Source: Sclerodactyla briareus
Taxonomy: Eukaryota; Echinodermata; Holothuroidea; Dendrochirotida; Sclerodactylidae
Reading direction: 5' to 3'
Assembly (NCBI GenBank): GCA_026419785.1
Contig: JAODTK010000333.1
Location: 620,001-684,000, forward strand
Length of the DNA stretch: 64,000 nucleotides
Positions 44,301-56,892 of the stretch are shown here, piece by piece. The notes below the pieces were generated by a model that had not been told where the DNA came from, did no database searches, and saw only the letters and a list, made by a program, of their open reading frames with translations. Within the stretch, counting starts at the first letter, position 1, and the number at the start of each line of letters is the position of its first letter. The position numbers and the translations under genes were made by a program.

Positions 44301-45974
44301 CTGGTTTCATGTTCTAAAGTGTTCGTTCCTCTGCGAATATTCCCCAAACTTGGACCAACTGGAAACTGTCAGTGATATTATGGACTAAGAACAAAATAAC
44401 TTTGAGCACCACTATGTGGAAATGCTTCTGCCTACAAGCAAGTGGATAACTATCCCTCAGTCAGTGGTTAATACATGAGCCATGTTACCGCGAGTGGTAC
44501 TCAGAAATTTAGTCATAGTCAATGAAGGGCCATCCTGAGCTATCATTTGGAAAAAACTGCAAATGTCTGCATTTGCCCTGAATTTGCAATTATGATGCAT
44601 AGCTTTAACCCATTGGTTCATATGGTGTGTTCTCGATTTTGGAGTCAGCTGGTGGTCTATAGTAACTGGGTACACATGATATGAAATGCCATACCTATGG
44701 TACGTCTACCAAAATATACATATACTAAGTTACAACATGATGCAAGTTAATGGAATTTGGAACACAGAAATGTGCCAAGGCCCTCTTATTTCACCCTGGC
44801 CACTCTACCCCTTCACACTGACCATGTCAACCCTAAAAATGAGAGTGATAGTCATCCATGGCTGCTCGGTGATACACTGTCAATTGACCTCTCATCCCTC
44901 GATTCACTAGTCTGGACAAGTAGATGGGAATGGATTACACATGTTCTGCCGAATTACTAATCTCTCTTCCATTCCTAATTCCCTTCTTAGGAAGTCATTC
45001 AAGTAGTATTTGCACTAACGTTTGAAGTTTCTATGTGTTCAGGGTAAAAGTTTAATTAAGGAAGAGTTGAGACTACCTGTCCATGTTAACTCTGATTGGG
45101 GATAGTCATTATTCTTGGTTTTAAATATTCATATATGTTTGACATTTAGTTCCAGAATAACTGAGTCTGATGTTACAGATGTTCCCAGAGAGGATGGCCA
45201 TGCAGACACTGCAGTCATACGAGAGTCAACTTTAGCGGTGTGGGTGAATTGATATTGAAGAATGTTAGCAGTATGCAGGTCATCTCCTTGCCTAATTCTT
45301 CTCATAGATAAGATACAATTGGTTCACCCAAACTAATAAGGATTTATCATCCCCATATTACCTACCTACGCCGCTCCACTACCTTCATCATTGTTGACCT
45401 GTTAGGTACTCAAAACACAACTGGATAATTATACAGTATCAACAGTTGTCATTCACTCTGTTGAATTGGTGGTGTCATGTTTGTCACCTGGAAATGGAGC
45501 TATATTGCAGACTGGTACCTTCATATTCCTACAGGGATTATCATCACTACTATCATTGACCTGTTAGTATCTTAAACACAACCAGGCCCAGATTTTGGAG
45601 TCGGGGTGGGGTCATACTCAGCTGTATGACTGTGTGAGGATTTCCCATAATGATCAAGTATATATATCTCTGGTGTCTTTTAGGCCGGTCAGAGATCATC
45701 ATCATGAGACAAGCCAAGCTCACTGAGCCCATTGACTTGATGTTCCTTTCTAAGTGTGTAAATAAAGGATACAACCCGTACTGTAAGCGACATACTGTCA
45801 GAACTGGGAACACTCTCTCCTCTCCTCCCCTCCCTCCCCCAGGGGAAGATGTCCCTATAAATATATATCTCTCTATCTTTTTCTGGGGTGTTGCAGAGAC
45901 CTCGCTATAAATTCATTCCGCATCTATTTTTCTATTCCTCCGACAGGGTCCCAAGGAATCTATGCTTCACTCGT
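44301..45974. other. Mostly unassigned; two weak exon candidates
   Basis: At 45178 an acceptor-like GTTACAG precedes a short frame MFPERMAMQTLQSYESQL and a stop, with GTGTGGGTG beyond. At about 45682 TCTTTTAG precedes RSEIIIMRQAKLTEPIDL. Both are plausible short exons but far too weak to call. Nothing else was recognised. Confidence 0.25.
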
Positions 45975-46019
45975 GGCGTGTGTATGTGTGTGTTGTATGT
46001 GTTATGCCGTGTATGTGTA

Positions 46020-49000
46020 TGTAACGCCTACCTTGGTAATCAGGCAAATAGTCTCAACATCCTGGTGGATCAAGTTCAACTGGTGGGGGTGCTTCCCGTG
46101 ATGGTAATAACGCTATTATTTGTCTTATCTGTGGTCAATTGGGGGCAAAAGTGGCGAGGAAGCTTGTAAAATTCTGGTATTGGGCACTGTTACCGTTGTA
46201 ATCAGGCAATTCGCAACTTGCCTGGTGGATCAAGTTCAAACTTGGTGGGTGGTGCTTCCCATGATGATTAACATGAACGCATTTTATTGTTGTATAGTAG
46301 GGGGTCAATTATGGGCAAAAAGTGGAACTTGTAAAATTTCTGGTATTTTGGGGCACTTTTACTTTAATCAGCAAGTCCAACATGCCGGGTGGGATCAAGT
46401 ACAAACTTGGTGGGTGTGCTTCCCAAAAAAAAAAATGGGGGGATGAGTACATGCATGAAGTCTATTTATTGTTGTATGAGTAGGGGGTCATTATGGGCAA
46501 AAGTTGAAACTTGTAAAATTCTGGTATTTGGGCACTTTTACCTTGTACTCAGGCAAAGTCCCACATGCCTCGTGGACTCAAGTCAAACTTGTGGGTGTGC
46601 TTTCTCCATGATAGTACATGAACGCTATTTAATTGTTGTATGAAGTAGGGGGTCAATTATGGGCAAAAAGTGAAAACTTGTAAATTCTGGTAATTTTGGT
46701 GCCTTTTACCTGTAATCAGGCAAAGCCACCATGCCTGGTGGGATCAAGTTCAAACTTGGTGGGGTGTGTTCTCATGATGAGTAACATGAATCTATTTAAT
46801 TTTGTTTAGTAAGGGGGTCAATTATGGGCAAAAGTGGAACTTGTAAAAAGAATTCTGGTATTTTGGGCACTTTTCCCTTGTATCAGGCAAAGTCAACATG
46901 CTGGTGGGATCAAGTACAAACTTGGTTGGGTGGCCTCCCATGAGAGTACATGCTTCAACGCTATTTATTGTTTTGTATGCGTAGGGGGGTGTCATTAAAA
47001 AATGGGCAAAAGTTTGAACTTGTAAAAATTCTGGTATTTTGGGGTTTGGGCACTTTTTACCTTGTAATCAGGCAAAGTCCAACATGCCTCGTGGGATCAA
47101 GTTTCAAACTTGGTGGGTGTGCTGCTCATGATGAGTACATTACCGCTATTTATTGTGGTATGAGTATGGGGTCAATTATGGGCAAAAAGTGGAACTTGTA
47201 AATTCTGGTATTTTGGGCACTTTACCTTGTAATCAGGCAAAGTCCAACATGCCTGTTGGGATCAAGTTCAAACTTGGTGGGTGCTGCTCTCATGATGAGT
47301 ACATGATTCATTTATTGTTGAATTAGTAGGGGGTCAATTTTTGGGCAAAAAAGGGAACTTGTAAATTTTGTATTTTTGGGCACTTTTACCTTGTAAATCA
47401 GTCAAATTGTCCACCATGCTGGTGGATCAGTTAAAACTTGGTGGTGTGCTTCCTGATGAGTACATGAACGCTCTTCATTGTTGTATGATAGGGGGTCAGT
47501 GTTTGGGCAAAACGGTGAACTTGTAAATTCTTGGTATTTTGGGCACTTTTCACCTTGTAATCCGGCAAAGGTCCACTTGCGCCTGGTGGGATCAAGTTCA
47601 CACTTGGCGGGTGTGGCTTTCCATGATGAGTACATGCTGAACGCTATTTATTTTTGTATGAGTAGGGGGGTCATTAATAGGGCAAAGTTTAAACTTGTAA
47701 AATTCTGTTAATTTTGGGCACTTTTAACCTTGTATCAGGCAAAGTCCAACAATGCTCGTGGGTCAAGTTCAAACTTTGTGGGTGTGCTTCTCATGATGAG
47801 TGACAGAACCTTTTATTGTTGTATGAGTCGGGGGTCAATTATGGGCACAATGTGGAAACTTGTTAAAATTCTGGTATTTTGGTTGGGCACTTTTATTTAT
47901 TTTTTATACTTGTAATCAGGCAAAGTCCAACATGCCTCGTGGGTCAAGTTGCGAACTGGTGTGTGTGCTTCTCATGATGCGTACATGATGCTATTATTAA
48001 TTGTTGTATTAGTAGGGGGTCAATTTTTGGGCAAAAGTTGGAAACTTGTAAAATTCTGGTATTTTGGGCACTTTTACCTGGTATCAGAGGCAAATTAGTC
48101 CCACATGCCTGGGGGATTCAAGTTCAAACTTGGGTGGGTGTGCTTCCCTGATTAGTACATGACCGCTTTCAATTGTTGTATGAGTAGGGGGTTCAGTTTT
48201 GGGCAAAAAGTGGGAAACTTGTTAAAGTCTGGTATTTTGGGGACTTTTTCCCTTGTAATCAGGCCCAAAGTCCAACTTGCCTTGTGGGATCAAGTTCAAA
48301 CCTTGGTGGTGTGCTTCCATGATGAGTTAATGATTCTATTTGATTGTTTGTATGAGTAGGGGGTCAATTATGGTCAAAAGTGGAAACTTTTTTTTTTGTA
48401 CCGTTCTGGTATTTGGGGCACTTTTATTTACCTGTACTCGCAAAGTCCACATGCCTGTGGATCAGTTCAAACCCTGGTGGTTGGGTGGCTTCCCATGATG
48501 AGTACATGAAACGCTAGTCATTGTTGAAGGAGTAGGGGGTCAATTATGGGCAAAAAGATGGAAACTTGTAACATTCTGCTGGTAGTTTTGGGCACTTTTA
48601 AACCCTTGTAATCAGTGCAAGGTGTCTAACCATGCTGGTGGGATCAAGTTCAAACTTGGTGGGTGTGCTTCCCATGATGAGTCCATTCACGCTCTTTCTT
48701 GGTTGTAGAGTAGGGGTCAATTTTGGGCAAAAAGATGAAACTTTTAAAAGTATGGTATTTGGGCACTTTACTTGTAATCAGGCAAAGTTCAACAATGCAT
48801 GGCGCCGCGGGGGGGGCGGCGGCCGCAGGGGGTCGGGAGGAGGGGGGGGGGGGGTGGGTCAAGTTCAAAGGTAGCCTGGTTGTGCTTGCCATGGTGAGTA
48901 CATTGAAAGCTATTTTTGTTGTATGGGTAGAGGGTCAAGTTTGGGCAAACAGTGGAAACTTGTAAAATGTGGGTAATATATTTGGCACTGTACCTTGTAA

Positions 49001-49345
49001 TCAGGCAAAGTCATACACATGCCGTGGGACTAAGTTCAAACTTGGTGGGTGTGCTTCCAATGATTGAGTACAGAATGTGCGCTAGTTATGTTGTATGAGT
49101 AGGGGTCAATTTTGGGCAAAGGTGGAAACTGTAAAATCTGGACTTTTGGGCACGTTACCGTGTGAATAGGACAAAGTCCACCAGGCATGGTGTGATCCAG
49201 TTCAAACTTGGGCACATGAATGCTATTTTGTTGAATACAACAGTTCAGCGATCAATTCAGATAAGGCTTGTAAAATTTTGGTATTTTTGGCAGACTACGT
49301 TCACCTTGTAATCAGGCTATGTCCAATCTGCCTGCCTGGTCATGA
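46020..49345 (+). repeat. Satellite array, about 20 units of about 167 bp
   Basis: Each unit runs CTTGTAATCAGGCAAAGTCC, AACATGCCTGGTGGGATCAA, GTTCAAACTTGGTGGGTGTG, CTTCCCATGATGAGTACATG, AACGCTATTTATTGTTG, TATGAGTAGGGGGTCAATTA, TGGGCAAAAAGTGGAAACTT, GTAAAATTCTGGTATTTTGG and GCACTTTTAC. By my count that is 167 bases. Units follow head to tail; many differ by 1-3 base indels rather than substitutions. CpG is almost absent. The block TGGATCAAGTTCAAACTTGG, then ATGATGAGTACATGAAC, is shared with dispersed family C units, and the TG repeat plus AACGCC at 45975-46030 is shared with 28510-28580. The array therefore seems to have grown from that family. Short open frames here are chance. Confidence 0.9.
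48799..48858. repeat. GC-only block inside the satellite array
   Basis: About 60 bases of nearly pure G and C replace the expected TGGTGGGATCAAG portion of one unit. The flanks on both sides are normal array sequence. It could be a small insertion, a G-quadruplex expansion or an assembly artefact. Confidence 0.8.
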
Positions 49346-50682
49346 AACATGCCTAGTACATTATTGCTATTGATCTCAGTTTAAAGCATGGGACTGGTGT
49401 TAGGAAAATTAAAGAACTGAACACAACACCCCCCCCGCACGTGTCTCCGAGGAATCACTAAGCTTTTGGCTTTTGGTTATCAGTTTGTAGCCCCACACAA
49501 TTCAATTGTTTTGTCAATACGATCCCAAATTAGGTTCTGTATGCCTCTAATTCAGCTGTATTAGTATGAAGACTAGCAGTGATACAGACCTCATTTTAAA
49601 CTTAGCCATTTATTGTCAAAAATTGACTTGCCAGCTTCAAAGGTGTGCCTGAACATTTGCCTTAATGATCCCTCAGTGCAGTTCAATTCGTTGCTACTAA
49701 TGGCAGCAACACGGAAAATTACACCAATGCAGAGTGATCCTTAACTACAGTAATGTCTCATCAAGCAGTCCACTATAGTTCTTTTCATGTCTGTGTTTAC
49801 AGCCAGCTTCAGGGAATACTGGTAGCAGTTGATGTGGACAATATGCCCTGGACACCTATTGACTATACCTCAGACAATTATCATAGCCTGCTTTACATAG
49901 CTTATATTGTTTTCTTCTCAACAATTCAATCCATATATTTTCTTATATGCCTGTAATTACGCTGGCCTTTGGGAGACTACTGGTGGCAATCGATGCGACC
50001 CTCCACTCTGAAAATGCTCTCAGTTTGGCCATCTGTGTTTGAACTACCTCCATCGAAAACCGATTTCCTGCGACGATTTCTCTTCGTTGAACACCTGGAG
50101 GGAAACTCCTTGACTTTCTGAAGGAGCGGACATATCAACATGTATGATTTCCACTACCTGCAGCAAGCCCTTGTTGTTCATACGTATGGAGAAGACAAAC
50201 GACATCTGTTGTGGCCTTATTCAAAAATACATTTGACAACATTATTTGAAGAAACAGGACACCAGAGCTTCTACCATGGCCAGGTAGAGTCCACTTGTTA
50301 TTCACCCTTAGATTTACCTGCAGATGTTGACAATAAGACACTTTATTAATGACAATGATACACATTGTTTTCAACTGTTTTAAAACATAGGCATTCTAAA
50401 AAGAAAACTTGTTATTTTTTTAGCTGCTTATGGCCTAAAGGGTTCACACATTGTTAGTCATTTTGAATTGTCATTGTAACACTAATCCAGATCTTGTTTT
50501 GTTGAACAAGGCACTCTCGATGGACCATGTATGCATCAGTCAGTGTATAGGCCATAGGCATAAAACACAAAGTAAAAAAAACACATACTCTGTTATAGCT
50601 GCCATTATATCGGTGATGTTACCCCACATTGTTAGTCATTTTTGTCTTTGTTCATTGTAAAACACTTAATCAGGTTTTTGTT
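49346..50682. other. Unassigned region
   Basis: GTGTTTACAG at about 49792-49801 followed by CCAGCTTCAGGGAATACTGG is acceptor-like. The frame at 50141-50349 (MYDFHYLQQALVV..., then FEETGHQSFYHGQ) reaches CCAG|GTAGAG, a possible donor. These could be exons but have no recognised homology. Confidence 0.25.
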
Positions 50683-51577
50683 GTTCTCACCTTGAGCAAA
50701 GTTCCGGAGAAGACTTAGCAGTCACTTATTGTCTTGTGTTTTGGTTGTGTAAATGTCGTGTGTGTGTATGATGTGTCCCACTTCCCGTCGTTAGCAGGAT
50801 TTCTCTGAAACAGTGAGACAGTTTGATGAAATCTTGTATTTAGTATCGGGGTTTGGGTGAACACAATCTGATTAGATTTTGGGCGCAAAAGTTACTAATT
50901 AAGTAAGGTAATTGGCCTATGTTATGTAAGTTATTGTTTAGGCTCGTTTACAAGGTTACGGATTGACCGTAGGTGATATTGTGAATTCAGAATATGATGT
51001 AAATGACCTGATCAGTTTTTCAAGCGTAAAATTGCCTTCTTAAGTTATCTTAATTTTGCCATAGTTTATTGAATGCGAATTCAAAAAGTTTTGCTTCCGT
51101 ATTTTCCAGGAAACTTGGTGGATATGGGTCTAACCTTCAGTCCCAAAAATTATTAACCAAAGATTCAGGGTCAATGGAGGTCATATTTTGCCTAATTTTA
51201 TGCAAACTCTCTAAGTTTGCTTTGATTTTTTAATGAAACCTGGCGGTATGGTTTACCACCCTTGATTCCGAATTTTTTTATCATTGATTGATGGGACGGT
51301 CAAAAACTTGGGGGGTAAATTGCCAATTCCACCTAATTTAGGCAAGTTTTTAGTCACTTCCACAAAATTTCCACTCCATTAGTAGATATTGTCAATCATC
51401 AGTCCTTTTTCGAATTTGAAATGTCACATGATTAGTAGTTTTTTCTTTTTAAATGCTAATACCAATAGCTTAAAGCAACATATGGAGTGCCTTGTAATTG
51501 TTGCATGGTGACCATAGAAGTAAACACACTGATCGTGCCAACCAGGGCGAAGCACACTGTGGTGAATCGCCTTGTTT
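50683..51577 (+). mobile_element. Family B Helentron-like element, copy B3
   Basis: The left end, GTTCTCACCTTGAGCAAAGT then TCCGGAGAAGAC, is a degraded form of the family hairpin. The right end, GATCGTGCCAACCAGGGCGA ... AATCGCCTTGTT, keeps the terminal hairpin arms. Interior phrases (GAAACCTGGCGGTATGGTTT, GGAAACTTGGTGGATATGGG) match B2. Non-coding. Confidence 0.6.
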
Positions 51578-52080
51578 TGTTGAAGAAGGCACTTTTATAA
51601 AAACCATGATCAACTTGCATTCATGTAACGTTGGGCAGTTAGGGGTCTAACAAGAAGGACTTTGCTTTGGCGCCATGGTGTAAGAAAAACACTGTATACT
51701 TGTCAGTTTGTTGTTAAATCCAAGCCATCATGTAAGAATATTGCATTTATGGGAATAAACTGACAGTCAGGAACCTTCTTCCCTTTAAAAACAGCAAGCC
51801 TAATCTCAACAGTCTATTTGACGAGAATATGATGTATAAATCATACGAATGCCTGTTAATCTCAGGTGAACTGTTCTATTTCCCAACGAAAAAGAGAGTC
51901 ATCTGATGATGCTGGAGAAACCAGTCGAAGACATACTAACATAACGAAGTTTTGACATTATATATGCTGTCACAACGTAATCTAGTCAAATTGTGGTTGA
52001 TCCATTATTCCTCTACCACCCCAAAGCAGATGAAACAACATTACAAAAATTAAAATACCGAGAGCCATAAACAGCATAAC
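51578..52080. other. Unassigned region
   Basis: Nothing recognised. Confidence 0.3.
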
Positions 52081-52815
52081 TCCCATCCTCAATGAGGATT
52101 CTTCTGCTCCGTGTAATCAACAAAATGATTGCAAGGCCATTTTACCTTTGCATAATAAAGAAGCCATATGCACAGCACGTTGTAACGCTAGTAGTATTAG
52201 TATGCCCAACTGCTGATGGTAATCTGACTGTAAATTTTGTTTGCATACAAGTGACCATCAGAGAGAGCAATCCCTGGAGTTGAAGGATCTCATCAATTGA
52301 ACTCTCTGAGATGTTTAAACTGATCAGTCCATCCCATAATCAGTCATTTCTCAAATAAACTTGTAAATTGGAATAGTGTAAATTTATCGAAATCCTGTAT
52401 GAGGAAACCCCGCGCGGACCCCCCCCTCCCCGCCCCCCCCCCCCCCCGGCCCACCACTAAAATTCAGACTATTGAAACAGTATCAGACGAATGGCTATCA
52501 GTAATATAACTCTTGTATGCCATTCAGAAGGCCGAAATACACGCCTATAACATGGGTGGCTTAGAGAGCCATTCACAACCACACATGGCACTGTTGTAAC
52601 GCTATTGGTATTCGGTATAACCAACAAAAAAAAACAAAACTGCTAAGGGTAACTCTGACTGTCGTTTGTTTACATACAAGTGACTGACACAGCAGCAACA
52701 GACATCCTCGGTTCATGTACTCTGTGTAAATGAGTTTATAGTATGATAGTTCACAAAGCTCAACAAGATGGAAATCCCTGGAGTTGCCAGCCCTCATCGG
52801 CATATACCTGAGAAG
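52081..52815. repeat. Local duplication, two diverged copies about 430 bp apart
   Basis: The segments at about 52160-52300 and 52590-52805 share GTTGTAACGCTA, ACTGCTRAKGGTAA, a CTGACTGT...TTTGTTTRCATACAAGTGAC block and AATCCCTGGAGTTG in order. A C-rich tract at 52419-52448 separates them. No coding function is apparent. Confidence 0.55.
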
Positions 52816-55023
52816 TAATTATTAGTTGTTTCTCATCTCGAATACAAATATCTGTAATTCGCAAACATTGATTTTTTTGTGGAATTGTCTGAAAAGCAGC
52901 GGTAGTCCCCTCCAAAAAATCACATTCATAGAAATTTCAGGATATTTTCAGCATAATGCTGGGACGCCCCTTTTCTCTTGTTATGACATTGACAAATCAT
53001 TCAGTCCTTCAATATATGTGGGAAAGATTATATTTTCCTGATCTATGTTTTGGGTGATTGTTGAATGATTCCATTGCTTAACCTTGCCTACAAGAATTTT
53101 GAAATCATCCCGCCATTGGAATCATCAAATTTCTAGGGACAATGGGGAAAAATTTGTAGCAAATAGATTGCAAGCAAAAAACGTGCCCCCCTCCTCAATT
53201 TCACATTACGATGAGTCTTTGTCCTTTGTAACGCCGCTCCCACGACACACCTACGATTTTGAAGCAGTGGTGTTCAAGGATGCATGCTTAGATCCCTGTC
53301 GTAACAGGTACTACCCAGCAAGAAACAATGTCTGGACAAACAACCATCTGAATAAGACCATTTTTTGAGACTCCCAACTCCACTGGGCCTAATACAGATG
53401 GACAAGACGATATACCTGTGCTCAAAATTGAGGGTATCTACTACATACATAACGTCGCCCGCCCGCATCGTGATAGCCTCTTGTTCCTGTGTAGCCCCAG
53501 TCATCGCACCTAACCCCATCAGGCAATTGGCATGGGACAGCAGTCGTGATCCTGGTTGGAGCACCTAAAAAACCCCAGTCCATGTCGTCTCCGTCTCCCC
53601 CCCCCTACCTCCTCTCCCCCCCCCCCCCCCTCACCACAGCGGAGCATCTCACTCACCCGCCCAGAGCTCACCCTAGGCAGGTATTAGTATACCATCTGGA
53701 ATGGAATCAGAGATACCATACAGAATATAAAGTAAATGAATAACAGCAGTGCAAAATCTGTACTTCAGGCAGCCTGTGACTTCTTCCCAGTCTGGTATAG
53801 AGTGGGTCCTCAACTAATTACTAAACTGCACTAATTAAACAACCACTTTTGTAATAAAAAACAAAGTAGTTTAGAGAAAAATAATTAGTAAGTAGTGCTA
53901 CCCGTATCCTGGTTACAAAAATTGTTACAGCTCATATGGAGGAAAGTGTCAAGGGTCACTGTTGGGGCTACAGAATTGGAATTGGAAGTAATTGGCCCAT
54001 ATACTAAGGGACATTACAGCCCCAGGCACATAATATAATGCAGTTTCGACTCCAAACACATTAAATATGTACTAACAAACTGCCGAACACAACTTGAACC
54101 CATAAGTCAGAGTGACCTTCTGATAAACGGTCATGCAGCAATAACCAAATTTGCCCCAGCCAAACAACAAAGAAGGGGTCTCTAATTATGACACAATCAA
54201 ATGGAACTGTAGCCATTTAGCCAATGCTGATAATGCTAGTAATTAATTATGAATTATGTCAGGGGAAAGGGGAAATTTGGGGAAATATATACAACCGGGT
54301 ATTATATACAAATATCTGGTACTGGTACGATAAGTGTCGTAGTAGATACATATTAGTTCATGAGGCAGGGGGTTCTCCCATCATCCAAACAAGCTGTAAT
54401 TAACACCTACATATATAATACCACCGATGGCAGGGGCATGGGGAACTTATTGGGAACAGTAGAGGTACATCCGCAACTCAGCCAGAGGCCACGGCCAGGG
54501 TGCCGCTAGAATCCTAACTGGAGAATCTAATAGGTGATCCCCCAAATCATGCATGCCACTATGGCAACGGAGTGGGGCTATAGGAAGTAGTGAGAATAGA
54601 GATACCTGACATGTACCACGAGATAACATCGGTGAGCAAGTTACTCGAGCACATTACCTAAATGGGGAAATGGCCATGCTAAATTAATAAGCTACAGTTC
54701 TGAAAGAACTGAAAATAATGTTGGACAAAATATAAAACAATATATCCATTTTTTTGCCAGAGTGCATGGTAGTAGAGGCACAACGAGAGCCCTCAGATAT
54801 GTTAGGTTCCCTCTATTGATACCCTCGAAGGTGTGGGAAGATAGGACGGAACATAGAGGGTGTTTATAAATAACCTTTGTTAGTTACACGTGAAGGCAGT
54901 GGACGCCGTCAGAAACCAATAAGTGGGACAATGCGCACCAGTTTGTCAGACAGGGGGAATGTATTGAAACCAGATGAAACAAAAGGAAGAGTGGTAGAAT
55001 GAGGTAATAATAGAGAGGATCAA
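52816..55023. other. Unassigned region
   Basis: Open frames of 60-96 codons overlap on both strands at 53084-53570 without a recognisable domain. A C-rich tract lies at 53597-53631. No repeat partner was seen. Confidence 0.3.
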
Positions 55024-56892
55024 CAGGGACGTAGCTAGGGTCATATGATTGGGGGGGGGGGGGGGGGAATGAGTAAAAAAGTCCAACTGCTAGATATTCA
55101 TTTTTTCTTCCAACTCACCCCACCCCACTGACAAGTACCTTTTGTGCATTCCCATTTCTGTCATTTTGTTTGGGGGGGGCTTGCTCTTTTTCATTTTAAC
55201 ATAAGTAGTTTTGTAAAGAAAAAATGAAAATGGAGACTGAGAGTTCACCATATAATGGAGTTCAGTTAGTCAATTGAGGCCCATCTCATCTGAGAGCTCG
55301 GTTTTCGTGGACGGACTGTGCAGACCTCTATCCACCTAATGCACGGAGAGGCGACCTACCTCAAGCTCGAGTAGATACACAATTACCAACGCATATAAAT
55401 GTACTCTCTATACCAAGGGCTATTTGGATTCAGACTGGACTTTTAGTGGCACTCGTCGTCATTTGGGAGATGAGAGGGTAGTGGCCGGCTGGTCCCGCCC
55501 ACAAGCTCACGACTTGCATGACACCCCGTAGACAGCAGTAACATCAGTGGCATAAATGTACCTTTGAATTGGGTGCTGAATCCTGATCATGGATCTGGGG
55601 AGGTGTCCCCCTCCCCTTTGCAAAATTTTTGCATGCCCAGTCCAGTGACCGAGATGCAATTTTGGTGCAATATAGCACTCCGAAACACTCACTCACATTC
55701 CAGAAATAATTTCCACATGTCCTAGATGCTATTTGCTGCTCTGAATCTTGTAACTTTGTTCTGCCCAAATCAGAATTTCAAGGGCAGCAAGATTTAGGAA
55801 ATTTAGATCTCACTTTTCAGGGGACCACCAACCCCACCCGACCCCCCCCCCCCCCTCATTCTGGGGGGCCTCCTACCACTGTGGAGTAATTTTGGAATTT
55901 CAGGTGGCTTTAGATGCAATCCGATGCATTATCACATCCTAAACATCACTTTGTTCCAGAAATAGTTTCTTTTTTATTGTAGGCTACTTGTATGCGACTG
56001 CTTACTCGGGATCTTGATGTTTTGCAGCAAAATTGTACTGACTCTATGGGCAGCAAGTAGGCTATTCTTTGTGGGGTGGGCATTTTCTTACCGACAGCGA
56101 CCGCAACATAGGCAACGTGACCATTCAATTTGAGGATCGACAATATTTCGCCTGAATTTTTTAAGTTGGTCACCAGACTGGTACGTGCGCCCCAATTTTG
56201 ACGTTGTCTCGGGCATTTTATCATAAAAAATGTTGCCAGTCAACCAGTGGCGTTCCAGATTTTGTGATACTGGGGGGGGGACTAGGGAGGAAGAGACAAT
56301 TCTCAGGGGCTCTAAGCAAAGCGCCACCACAGGTTGCGTGGAGCGTGGATGAATTTCTGGTTGTGCAGCCCCCACAGGCAGGGAATGACCTCTCCCAGGC
56401 GTTTTGGACTGCACATACCAAGCTTCAAACCTGAGCGTTTGTGAGAAACATTTTAAATCGGTGGAAAAATCGGTGGCACATTTGTCCACTTCGGTCTCAT
56501 CGCTGCCCCGACTGTAATTTTGGCCCAATGTCCAACAGTTTGTGCTCCCTACGACCGTCACCAGTGCGCTCGAAGCGCGGATTTTTTTTTTGTTTTTCCT
56601 GCGCAAAATTTTTGCAAAACATTACCTGGATAATGTATGGAAAAAAATTGATATTACAATTCTTCTTATAATTGTATTTCACCATTTTCACTGAATAACA
56701 AATATTCCTTTTGGTTGAGTTGTGAAAATATACAAAGTTGAATGGCCTCGGACCTCAGTCGTAAAATATACGATCTTGACAATATGTCAAAAATTCCATC
56801 TGGATAATTTGAAGATCCCAATGCAAAAGCACTCTGACCATTTGTTGGGGGGAGTGAGAAAACCCCCCACACCCCCCATCGCGACGTACCTG
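55024..56892. mobile_element. hAT-like non-autonomous DNA transposon, copy 2
   Basis: It starts CAGGGACGTAGCTAGGG and ends GCGACGTACCTG. The reverse complement of the end is CAGGTACGTCGC, 10 of 12 bases identical to the start. GGATCAA is present immediately outside both ends (55017-55023 and 56893-56899), a perfect 7-bp target duplication, possibly 8 bp allowing an indel. It aligns end to end with 4434-6305, which fixes the borders independently. A G17 run lies near the left end (55051-55067). A 172-codon minus-strand frame at 56088-56606 is not conserved in the other copy and is not a transposase. Confidence 0.85.

Noticed and set aside
46020-49345. CRISPR-like regular array
   Set aside because: The whole 167-bp unit is repeated, with no unique spacers, in eukaryote-type DNA.
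53084-53568. Overlapping frames on both strands
   Set aside because: No recognised domain, and both strands are open over the same interval.
56088-56606. 172-codon minus-strand open frame inside hAT-like copy 2
   Set aside because: The aligned region of copy 1 does not keep the frame, and no transposase motif is visible.
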